Shown here: positions 1-5,095 of the stretch, in pieces
Layout: every line of letters begins with the position of its first letter
Position numbering within the stretch: the first letter of the stretch is position 1
Origin: JAOUEA01 sp035711865
GTDB lineage: Bacteria > Actinomycetota > UBA4738 > HRBIN12
Direction: 5' to 3'
Assembly: GCA_035711865.1 (NCBI GenBank)
Contig: DASTBT010000156.1
Coordinates: 1 to 8,812 of the forward strand
Length of the DNA stretch: 8,812 nt
The notes under the pieces: model-generated
Told to the model about the DNA's origin: nothing
The model's input: the letters and a program-made list of their open reading frames with translations, nothing else
Database searches by the model: none
Made by a program: the position numbers and the translations under genes

Positions 1-239
1 CCCCGGATCCCCTCTCGGGCAACTAGGACGGCATCGAGGCCTCCTGTGACCTGCGGCGATACCTGTCGCCAAGCCTCCCGCAGGATACGTCTCGCCCGGT
101 TCCGATCGACGGCCCCGCCCACGCGTCGCGCGGCCACGACCGCCCAGTCACCGGACCCGGGCGCAAGGAACAGTACCACCCGCCTTCCGTGGTGGGGACG
201 GCCTCGATCGAGCACACGGCGCACCTGTTCGGGGCGCAC
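1..239 (-). CDS. rnpA: Ribonuclease P protein component (partial, 3' end outside the window)
   Basis: Protein subunit of RNase P; it binds the catalytic RNA and helps it trim the 5' leader from precursor tRNAs. I read this frame by hand because it has no stop inside the window. From the GTG at 239, 79 residues are visible. The family core is clear: a beta strand VVLFLAP (21-27), then AARRVGGAV and the RNR helix with R46, N47, R48 followed by ARRILREAWR, and a further strand DAVLVARE (69-76). A full RnpA is about 110-125 residues, so the last third is missing at the window edge. The start is uncertain. GTG 239 lies 13 nt after the rpmH stop, fitting translational coupling, but it has only a weak Shine-Dalgarno. 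The residues just upstream (SERV) also resemble the usual RnpA N-terminus, and the frame stays open further 5'. No ATG, GTG or TTG occurs between 239 and 500 in this frame. It is co-transcribed with rpmH. Confidence 0.9.
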   Translation of the reverse strand, partial: MRPEQVRRVLDRGRPHHGRRVVLFLAPGSGDWAVVAARRVGGAVDRNRARRILREAWRQVSPQVTGGLDAVLVAREGIR

Positions 240-252
240 GACGCGCTCGCTC

Positions 253-396
253 TCAGGCGGAGAGGCGGGAACGGCCCTTGCGCCTGCGCGAGGAGACGAT
301 CGCGCGACCCGCGCGGGTCCGCATGCGCAAGCGGAAGCCGTGACGACGGGCGCGGCGACGGTTGTTCGGCTGATAGGTTCGCTTACCTTTGGCCAT
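253..396 (-). CDS. rpmH: 50S ribosomal protein L34
   Basis: Small, very basic protein of the large ribosomal subunit. The 47-residue translation begins MAKGKRTYQPNNRRRARRHG and continues with the L34 pattern FRLRMRTRAGR and a C-terminal Arg/Lys tail (SSRRRKGRSRLSA). Length matches the usual 44-47 residues. ATG 396 is the only sensible start: an in-frame TGA lies three codons upstream at 405-403. A Shine-Dalgarno-like GAAGGA (minus strand, 414-409) lies about 12 nt before the start, which is rather far. It is the first gene of a leftward unit with rnpA, divergent from dnaA, the standard bacterial arrangement. Identification is secure from the sequence itself. Confidence 0.97.
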   Translation of the reverse strand: MAKGKRTYQPNNRRRARRHGFRLRMRTRAGRAIVSSRRRKGRSRLSA

Positions 397-445
397 GCTC
401 GGTCATGGTCCTTCGTGAATGGGAACGCATGGGGTTCCGTGTGAA

Positions 446-464
446 GGCCGGCGGAACGCCGGCC
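446..464 (-). promoter_or_regulatory. Stem-loop at the predicted 5' end of the rpmH-rnpA transcript
   Basis: A perfect 8-bp GC-only inverted repeat with a 3-nt loop: GGCCGGCG (446-453), GAA, CGCCGGCC (457-464). Read on the minus strand it lies 6 nt after the -10 hexamer, so the transcript would start at or within a few bases of the stem. A second, weaker hairpin in the same leader pairs 422-426 with 434-438 (5 bp, 7-nt loop). A 5'-terminal stem can protect an mRNA from decay; that role here is inferred. A terminator is unlikely because no U-tract follows on either strand. Confidence 0.5.
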
Positions 465-470
465 GCGTCG

Positions 471-500
471 AGTATACGGGGCCGCATCCTCGCAGGACAA
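471..500 (-). promoter_or_regulatory. Sigma-70-type promoter for rpmH-rnpA
   Basis: On the minus strand, TTGTCC (500-495) and TATACT (476-471) are separated by 18 bp. The -10 matches consensus at 5 of 6 positions and the -35 at 4 of 6. The start of transcription would fall near 465-462, giving a leader of about 68 nt before the rpmH ATG at 396. This is the best promoter match I see in the window. It is a prediction only. Confidence 0.65.
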
Positions 501-504
501 AGCC

Positions 505-528
505 CTTGACATGAGAAAGAGTGTCAAG
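505..528. repeat. Inverted repeat CTTGACA / TGTCAAG between rpmH and dnaA
   Basis: CTTGACA (505-511) and TGTCAAG (522-528) form a perfect 7-bp inverted repeat around a 10-nt centre. Each arm contains TTGACA, the consensus -35, facing one of the two divergent genes. I could not find a good -10 at the right distance for either: the plus-strand option is only GACCCT at 528-533 after a 16-bp spacer. It may be a weak promoter pair or a repressor operator for the divergent region. Confidence 0.4.
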
Positions 529-566
529 ACCCTGCGGCCGACGAGTGGGGCGCCGAGGCAGTGTGC

Positions 567-572
567 TAACGT
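567..572 (+). promoter_or_regulatory. Possible dnaA -10 element (weak)
   Basis: TAACGT preceded by TGC gives an extended -10 (TGn) with the TANNNT pattern accepted by actinobacterial housekeeping sigma factors. There is no recognisable -35 at 17-18 bp upstream. If real, transcription would start near 579 and give a leader of about 85 nt. Low certainty. Confidence 0.25.
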
Positions 573-587
573 GCGCCCCGCCTTCCT

Positions 588-613
588 CCCGGCGATCCGG
601 GCCCTCGCAGGGC
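588..613 (+). other. Two adjacent stem-loops in the dnaA leader
   Basis: CCCGG (588-592) pairs with CCGGG (597-601) around CGAT, and immediately next to it GCCCT (601-605) pairs with AGGGC (609-613) around CGC. The hairpins touch at G601 and end about 50 nt before the dnaA start. In such GC-rich DNA short stems arise by chance, so function is uncertain; there is no T-run to suggest termination. Confidence 0.3.
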
Positions 614-638
614 GCGGCGCTACGACGACCTTCCCGTG

Positions 639-658
639 TTTTCCACCGATGTGGAAAG
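639..658. promoter_or_regulatory. Inverted DnaA-box-like pair and hairpin over the dnaA start
   Basis: TTTTCCACC (639-647, plus strand) and CTTTCCACA (read on the minus strand, 658-650) both resemble the DnaA box TTATCCACA, each with two mismatches. Together they form a 7-bp perfect inverted repeat, TTTCCAC (640-646) and GTGGAAA (651-657), with a CGAT loop. In RNA the 3' arm takes up part of the Shine-Dalgarno GGAAAGG (653-659) that precedes GTG 664. Autoregulation of dnaA by DnaA binding is known in several bacteria; that this pair does it, or that the hairpin limits translation, is inference. Confidence 0.45.
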
Positions 659-663
659 GTGCT

Positions 664-2103
664 GTGGAATCCGAGATGGCGGTAGCGTCCCCTGAGCACG
701 GGGCCCGTGACGCGTGGGCGCACGTACTCGATCAGGCGCGCGACGAACTTCCCGAGACCACGGTGGTCATGTGGTTCGCCGACGTTCGACCCGTGCGTCT
801 CGCCGACGACTCGATCTCCCTCGCCGTGCCGAGCCCGCTCGTCCGTGAACGACTGCAGCACAACCACCTTCCGCTGATCGAGCGGGCGGCTCAGGAAGCC
901 GTGGGGCGCCCCTTGAAGATCGAGCTCTCCGTCGACGAGGAGTTGCGTGCGGACCGGTCGGCGGCCCCCGGATCGTTCCGGAGCGGATCGTTGGAGCCGG
1001 GTGCCCAGGCGTCGTCGCCGGCCCCGTCGTCCACATCGCCCGGTGCTGCCGCGCCCAGCGCACCGACGCTGCCGTTCCCCAACTACACGTTCGACGCGTT
1101 CGTGCCCGGGCCGAGCAACCGGTTCGCCCACGCCGCCGCGATGGCGGTGGCCGAGGCGCCCCCATCGACCGCGTACAACCCCTTGTTCATCTACGGAGGG
1201 GTCGGGCTGGGCAAGACCCACCTGCTGATCGCGGTGGGCCACCACATGTATCGGCTCGCCCCCGCGCTCCGCGTGAAATACGTCACCTCCGAGCAATTCG
1301 TGACCGAGTTCATCAAGGCGGTGCGCGAGCGGCAAGGCGGCGACAGCTTCCGGCAGCGCTACCGCGAGGTCGACGTGTTGCTGGTCGACGACATCCAGTT
1401 CCTGGCCAAGCGAGAAGAGACCCAGACGGAGTTCTTCCATACGTTCAATCACCTGCACGGTGCCGGCAAGCAGATCGTGATCGCGTCAGACCGGCCGCCA
1501 CACGAGCTTTCGGGTCTCGAGGAGCGGCTCGTGAATCGCTTCCGATGGGGGCTCTGCGTTGACGTGCAGCCACCCGACTTGGAGACTCGCATCGCGATCC
1601 TGCAGCTGAAGGCGGAGCGCGAGCACATCACCGTGCCGTCGGCCGTGATCGAGTTCGCCGCATCGAAGTTCGACCAATCGGTTCGCGAGCTCGAGGGCGC
1701 CCTCGTGCGCGTGGCCGCGTGGAGCGAGCTCACTGGACAGCCCATCGACGTCTCGCTCGCCGAGCGCGCCCTCGAGGACCTCATCCCGCAGACCCAGAAC
1801 GACATCCCGCCCCCGCTCATCCTCGACGAGACCGCGAAGTACTTCTCGCTCTCGTCGGCCGACCTCATGTCGAAGTCTCGATCGCGCCCCTTGACCCAGG
1901 CACGTCACATCGCGATGTACCTCACGCGCGAGTGCACCGGGCTGTCCCTACTGAAGATCGGCGAGATCTTCGGCGGTCGCGACCATACGACGGTGCTGCA
2001 CGGCATCCGCAAGGTCGAGGACGAGATGCGCGCACGCGACGCCACGTTCCGGCAGGTGCAGGATCTGACCCGGATCATCCGCGGGCGGGTGCGAGCTGCG
2101 TGA
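664..2103 (+). CDS. dnaA: Chromosomal replication initiator protein DnaA
   Basis: AAA+ initiator that binds DnaA boxes at oriC, forms an ATP-dependent filament, melts the origin and helps load the helicase. From GTG 664 it is 479 residues, a normal size. Domain I (about 14-95) includes W37-F38. Domain II (about 95-138) is a Ser/Ala/Pro-rich linker. Domain III has Walker A GGVGLGKT (178-185), Walker B LLVDD (D242, D243), sensor I in IASDRPP, and the arginine finger at R292 in NRFRWG. Domain IV carries the DNA-binding signature from SRPLTQARHIAMYL (about 407) through GGRDHTT (D440-H441-T442-T443). I chose GTG 664 because GGAAAGG at 653-659 precedes it; ATG 649 and ATG 676 are in-frame alternatives. 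The frame is open from 511, but residues coded before 649 do not resemble DnaA and would read through the control region. It is the first rightward gene, with candidate DnaA sites at its start. Confidence 0.96.
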   Translation: MESEMAVASPEHGARDAWAHVLDQARDELPETTVVMWFADVRPVRLADDSISLAVPSPLVRERLQHNHLPLIERAAQEAVGRPLKIELSVDEELRADRSAAPGSFRSGSLEPGAQASSPAPSSTSPGAAAPSAPTLPFPNYTFDAFVPGPSNRFAHAAAMAVAEAPPSTAYNPLFIYGGVGLGKTHLLIAVGHHMYRLAPALRVKYVTSEQFVTEFIKAVRERQGGDSFRQRYREVDVLLVDDIQFLAKREETQTEFFHTFNHLHGAGKQIVIASDRPPHELSGLEERLVNRFRWGLCVDVQPPDLETRIAILQLKAEREHITVPSAVIEFAASKFDQSVRELEGALVRVAAWSELTGQPIDVSLAERALEDLIPQTQNDIPPPLILDETAKYFSLSSADLMSKSRSRPLTQARHIAMYLTRECTGLSLLKIGEIFGGRDHTTVLHGIRKVEDEMRARDATFRQVQDLTRIIRGRVRAA

Positions 2104-2140
2104 ACCGACGGCGGGGGGCCGGAGAGCCGGTGCGGACAGG

Positions 2141-2149
2141 TGTGGACAA
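2141..2149 (-). promoter_or_regulatory. Full-consensus DnaA box
   Basis: TGTGGACAA on the plus strand is the exact complement of TTGTCCACA, the high-affinity box of high-GC actinobacteria. The 10-mer directly before it, TGCGGACAGG (2131-2140), is a degenerate tandem copy, and a third related 9-mer sits at 2162-2170. This phasing suggests cooperative DnaA binding. Confidence 0.75.
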
Positions 2150-2202
2150 CCGTGCGCCCTCGGTGGACACACTCGCACGGATCACGCATCCGGGCGAGGG
2201 TG

Positions 2203-2228
2203 ACGCGTTTTCCCCACGCGTTTCCCAC
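2203..2228. repeat. Tandem 13-bp direct repeat in the origin region
   Basis: ACGCGTTTTCCCC (2203-2215) is followed without a gap by ACGCGTTTCCCAC (2216-2228). Eleven of 13 positions agree. A related sequence, CACGTTTCCACA, occurs at 2272-2283. The T-run followed by CCCAC/CCACA looks like decayed DnaA boxes. Role in origin function is inferred from position. Confidence 0.5.
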
Positions 2229-2341
2229 ATGTCCGACGGCGTCGTTACCCTGCGAGAACGGGGTGTCCGTCCACGTTTCCACAGCACCTACTACCGCAGT
2301 ATCTCTTTCCTGATCAGACAGAAGCAGGGGGTGGTGGACCA

Positions 2342-3445
2342 GTGAAGTTCCGGTGTGACCGAGATGCGCTGTCCGAGGCGCTGCAGACCGTCCAGCGAGG
2401 CGTCTCGTCGAGGCCCGGCATACCGGCTCTCACGGGTGTGCTGATCCAGGCGACCGACGACGGACACCTCGAGCTCACCACGACCGATCTCGAGGTATCG
2501 GCTCGTCTGACAACGGAGGCACAGGTGAGCGAGGCCGGCGTCGCGCTGGTGCCCGCCAGGCTGCTCGCCGACACCGTCAAATCGTTGTCCGATGCCCCGG
2601 TCGACGTCGACACCGATCAGTCCCAAGCCCACATCCGATGCGCTGCGTACGAGGGCACCCTCCGGCTGCTGCCCGCGGAGGATTTCCCGGGCTTGCAGGA
2701 GCCGAGCGGCACGAAGATCACGGCCGATGCGCGCGCGTTCGCCGAGGCGGTGCACCAGGTCGCCCGAGGCGCCTCGCGAGACGAGGCCAGGCCGGTGCTC
2801 ACCGGTGTGCTGATCGAGGTGAGTCGCGAGGGAGTCGTCATGGTCGCAACCGACTCCTACCGCCTCGCGGTCCGCGAGCTCGTCGCGTCGGCCGACGGCG
2901 AAGGCAGGGCGATCGTGCCTGAACGGGCGCTCACCGAGGCGGGGCGGGGCGCGTCTGCCGACGAGAAGACGTCGATCGAGGTGTTCGTCGACGAGTCGCA
3001 GGTCGCCTTCCGCATCGGGGAGCTCACCCTCACCTCGCGATTGATCGAGGGCGAGTTCCCGAACTACCGCCAGCTGCTCCCCGACCAGCACGAGAGCCGA
3101 CTCACGGCCAGCCGGCAGCAGCTGCTCGACGCGGTCAGCCGCGTGGGCCTGATGGCACGTGACACGACGCCGGTTCGGCTGGAGTTCAATGCGCTGGGCA
3201 TCAAGCTGTCGTCGTCGAGCCCCGACCTGGGCCAGGCGGTCGAGACGGTGGAAGCGAGATACGAGGGCGAGGACCTCACGGTCGCGTTCAACCCGCAGTA
3301 CCTGGCCGACGGCTTGCGGGCCGCGACGGGCGAGAGCGTGCGGCTCGACGTGCGCGACGGGCTGAAGCCCGGCGTGGTTCGCGGTGAGAGCGACGAGTTC
3401 ACCTACCTCGTGATGCCCGTCCGTCTGCCCGCCGCGGTGTCCTGA
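2342..3445 (+). CDS. dnaN: DNA polymerase III beta subunit (sliding clamp)
   Basis: Homodimeric ring that encircles DNA and tethers the replicative polymerase; also a docking hub for repair enzymes. At 367 residues it has the usual three-domain beta-clamp length. Visible family motifs are the N-terminal MKFRCDRDAL start, ATDSYRLAVRE (169-179), EGEFPNYRQLLP (236-247), FNPQYLADGL (316-325) and the C-terminal YLVMPVRLP (355-363), which lines the hydrophobic peptide-binding pocket. The start is GTG 2342, with AGGGGG at 2326-2331 about 10 nt upstream and GGTGGA at 2333-2338 closer in. It follows the origin gap and precedes recF by only 31 nt, so the two are probably one transcript. In Streptomyces a gnd-type gene lies between dnaN and recF; it is absent here. 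Confidence 0.97.
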   Translation: MKFRCDRDALSEALQTVQRGVSSRPGIPALTGVLIQATDDGHLELTTTDLEVSARLTTEAQVSEAGVALVPARLLADTVKSLSDAPVDVDTDQSQAHIRCAAYEGTLRLLPAEDFPGLQEPSGTKITADARAFAEAVHQVARGASRDEARPVLTGVLIEVSREGVVMVATDSYRLAVRELVASADGEGRAIVPERALTEAGRGASADEKTSIEVFVDESQVAFRIGELTLTSRLIEGEFPNYRQLLPDQHESRLTASRQQLLDAVSRVGLMARDTTPVRLEFNALGIKLSSSSPDLGQAVETVEARYEGEDLTVAFNPQYLADGLRAATGESVRLDVRDGLKPGVVRGESDEFTYLVMPVRLPAAVS

Positions 3446-3476
3446 AGCCGGCGCCGCCGCGGGTTCCCCTCTCGCG

Positions 3477-4574
3477 ATGCGCCTGGGCTGGATCGAGTTG
3501 CGGTCGTTCCGGAACCACGAACGCACGCACATCGAGACGATCCCCGACGGGCTGACGGTCGTCGTCGGGCCCAACGGTGAAGGGAAGACGAACCTGCTCG
3601 AAGGCATGTTTGTGCTCTACGCGCTCGGGTCGCCGAGGGTCTCGTCGAACGCAGCCCTCGTGCAGGAGGGCCACGAGGCCGCGTATGCCCGGGGGGAGTT
3701 CGACACCCGGGCAGGCAGGGTGCTCGTCGAGGTCGAGATCCCAGCGAAGGGCGCGAGCCGGGTGCAGGTGAACGGCTCGGCGGTTCGACGCAAGCGCGAC
3801 CTGCGCCGGCAGGTGCGCGCCGTGTTGTTCGGTCCCTTCGACCTGCCGATCGTGATCGGGGACCCCTCGAAGCGACGGACGTTCCTCGATGAGGCCGTGA
3901 CCGTTCTCTGGCCGCTGAAGGAAGGGCTGCTCACCGCCTACGATCGCACGTTGCGACAGCGGAACCGGCTGCTCAAGGAGTGGGACGGGTCCCGATCGCC
4001 CCCGGGGATCGAGGCCTGGGACGAGGAGCTGATCCGGGCCGGCTCAGCGCTCGTGCGCGCTCGTCACGACGCGGTCGAACGTGTCGGACCACCCTCGTCC
4101 GAGGAGTTCGAGCATCTGGCCGGCTACGAGCTGGCCGTTCGGTATCGACCGAACGTCTGGGACGCGGCCGATCTCGAGGGCGGGTTCGCCGCTCGCCTCG
4201 CCGAGCGCCGGGCCGACGAGCTCACACGGCGCACCTCGCTCGTCGGCCCGCACCGCGACGAGCTCGCGTTGGAGGTCCGCGACCTCGGCGCCCGCCCGGC
4301 CGGATCGCACGGTGAGACGTGGGCCACGGCGCTGTGTCTGCGAGCCGGACTCGCCTCGGCGGTGGCCGACGAAATGGGAGAGCCGCCCGTGTTCCTGGTG
4401 GACGATCCGTTCAGCGCGCTCGACCCGGCCCGGCGCGATCGGTTCCTCGAGAGGCTCTCCGGGCGCGAGGGACAGGTCGTCGTCACGGTGGCGGACGAGG
4501 CCGACGTGCCTGCGCGCGCCGTGGCTGTCTGGGATGTCCGGGCCGGGGTGGTCGACCCGAGGAGCCGGGCGTGA
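3477..4574 (+). CDS. recF: DNA replication and repair protein RecF
   Basis: SMC-like ATPase that acts with RecO and RecR to load RecA at single-strand gaps and stalled forks. The 365-residue product shows Walker A GPNGEGKT (31-38), the conserved TSLVGPHRDEL segment (253-263), an ABC signature SHGET (277-281), Walker B VFLVDD (305-310) and the D-loop ALD (314-316). The SHGE form of the signature is the one seen in actinobacterial RecF and supports the taxonomic placement. All ATPase residues look intact. ATG 3477 starts exactly where the family begins (MRLGWIELRSFRNH), but I see no good Shine-Dalgarno before it; coupling to dnaN translation is possible. The next gene starts 18 nt after its stop. 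Confidence 0.96.
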   Translation: MRLGWIELRSFRNHERTHIETIPDGLTVVVGPNGEGKTNLLEGMFVLYALGSPRVSSNAALVQEGHEAAYARGEFDTRAGRVLVEVEIPAKGASRVQVNGSAVRRKRDLRRQVRAVLFGPFDLPIVIGDPSKRRTFLDEAVTVLWPLKEGLLTAYDRTLRQRNRLLKEWDGSRSPPGIEAWDEELIRAGSALVRARHDAVERVGPPSSEEFEHLAGYELAVRYRPNVWDAADLEGGFAARLAERRADELTRRTSLVGPHRDELALEVRDLGARPAGSHGETWATALCLRAGLASAVADEMGEPPVFLVDDPFSALDPARRDRFLERLSGREGQVVVTVADEADVPARAVAVWDVRAGVVDPRSRA

Positions 4575-4592
4575 AGTTGCCGCGGGGGTGCG

Positions 4593-4937
4593 GTGGTGCC
4601 TGACGCGAAGGGATTCGGCAGCCGGCGACGGCCTCGCTCCGATGAGCCGGCCTCACTCGGCGAGATCGTCGATGGTCTGATGCGCGAGGAGGTGTTCAGC
4701 CGGGGCATGCCCATCGCCCGCCTCGCGTCGAGCTGGCCCGAGATCGTGGGCGAGCGGATGGCCACCGAGACCTCGCCGGCTTCCCTGGAGAACGGCGTCC
4801 TGACCGTCGAGGCCTCGAGCGGGCCGTGGGGCGCGCAGGCTCGGTTCCTGCACGCGGAGATCCGCCGGAAGGCGGACGACATGCTCGGAGGCGACCACGT
4901 CCATCGGGTGCGGTTCATCGTGCGAAATCCCAGGTAG
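4593..4937 (+). CDS. dciA: DUF721 family protein, DciA-like helicase-loading factor
   Basis: DciA is the widespread bacterial protein that interacts with the replicative helicase DnaB and is thought to act where DnaC/DnaI loaders are absent; the domain is DUF721. The 114-residue product has a basic N-terminal segment (GSRRRPRSDE, 9-18), then the compact domain: LGEIVDGLM (22-30), W48-PEIVGERMA, and the strand-helix unit LTVEASSGPWGAQARFLHAEI (70-90) ending RRKADDML. A DUF721 gene between recF and gyrB is typical of Actinomycetota; in Mycobacterium tuberculosis this is Rv0004, about 187 residues, so this copy is short, mainly in the N-terminal region. The start is GTG 4593 or the adjacent GTG 4596; GGGGG at 4584-4588 gives 4596 the better spacing (7 nt). 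Family call is strong; the loader role is from literature on relatives. Confidence 0.88.
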   Translation: MVPDAKGFGSRRRPRSDEPASLGEIVDGLMREEVFSRGMPIARLASSWPEIVGERMATETSPASLENGVLTVEASSGPWGAQARFLHAEIRRKADDMLGGDHVHRVRFIVRNPR

Positions 4938-4948
4938 ATGGCGGTTTT

Positions 4949-4965
4949 CCCCCTTTGAAACGGGG
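4949..4965. repeat. Imperfect palindrome upstream of gyrB
   Basis: CCCCCTTTGAAACGGGG is symmetric about G4957, with CCCC/GGGG and TTT/AAA arms and one mismatch (C4953 with C4961). It lies 12 nt after the dciA stop and about 20 nt before the candidate gyrB -10. Its symmetry and place suggest an operator, but no regulator is identifiable. Confidence 0.3.
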
Positions 4966-4986
4966 TCGAGGGTCGGTCGGCTGCGG

Positions 4987-4992
4987 TAAGAT
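4987..4992 (+). promoter_or_regulatory. Probable gyrB -10 element
   Basis: TAAGAT matches the -10 consensus at 4 of 6 positions, including the key TA and final T. No good -35 lies 16-19 bp upstream; TTGAAA at 4955-4960 is 26 bp away, too far for normal sigma-70 spacing. Transcription would start near 4999 and leave a leader of about 95 nt. An independent promoter for gyrBA is expected, as gyrase genes are commonly supercoiling-controlled. Confidence 0.4.
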
Positions 4993-5026
4993 GAGAGCGT
5001 TCGTGCGATCCCTCCCCGCGCACGCT

Positions 5027-5045
5027 CCCCGCACATAGTGCGGGG
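5027..5045 (+). other. Stem-loop in the gyrB leader
   Basis: CCCCGCAC (5027-5034), ATA loop, GTGCGGGG (5038-5045): a perfect 8-bp GC-rich hairpin. It is followed by TTCGTCG rather than a T-run, so it would be at best a weak intrinsic terminator for the upstream operon. A near copy of the 5' arm, CTCCCCGCGCAC, starts at 5012 and could compete for the same 3' arm. Confidence 0.45.
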
Positions 5046-5086
5046 TTCGTCGTGGGCTCGTCCCGGGGTCGCGAGTCGTGTCGATC

Positions 5087-5091
5087 GGAGG
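5087..5091 (+). promoter_or_regulatory. Shine-Dalgarno GGAGG that favours the TTG start of gyrB
   Basis: GGAGG at 5087-5091 is the strongest ribosome-binding match in the region. It lies 4 nt before TTG 5096 and downstream of the in-frame GTG 5078, so it can serve only the TTG. Confidence 0.55.
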
Positions 5092-5095
5092 CCAG

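Larger units (their letters stand above)
2104..2341. other. oriC: Candidate chromosomal origin oriC (dnaA-dnaN intergenic region)
   Basis: This 238-bp non-coding gap lies where actinobacterial oriC is found. It holds one exact TTGTCCACA box (2141-2149, minus) and degenerate boxes: TGCGGACAG (2131-2139), GGTGGACAC (2162-2170) and GTTTCCACA (2275-2283). A tandem 13-bp repeat starting ACGCGTTT lies at 2203 and 2216. After 2284 the DNA becomes AT-richer than its surroundings, and CTACTA at 2288-2293 follows the last box after a 4-nt gap, like the start of DnaA-trio elements. Origins in Streptomyces and Mycobacterium are longer and box-richer, so this one is compact. A dnaN promoter should also lie here; TACCCT at 2246-2251 is a weak -10 candidate. 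Origin identity rests on position plus boxes. Confidence 0.7.

Noticed and set aside
511..663. N-terminal extension of DnaA from ATG 511
   Set aside because: The extra 51 residues have no DnaA similarity and would cover the leader hairpins and promoter candidates; there is no Shine-Dalgarno before 511. GTG 664 fits the family start.
403..1458. 351-codon minus-strand ORF opposite the dnaA N-terminal half
   Set aside because: Arg/Gly/Val-rich shadow of dnaA codon bias with no family motif; it also crosses the rpmH/dnaA control region. DnaA on the other strand is certain.
2291..3607. 438-codon minus-strand ORF opposite dnaN
   Set aside because: Antisense open frame typical of high-GC genes. 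Low-complexity Arg/Leu/Gly composition and no recognisable domain.
5027..5045. Rho-independent terminator ending the dnaA-dciA unit
   Set aside because: The stem is good but only two T residues follow, and the probable gyrB -10 lies upstream, so a leader structure is the better reading.
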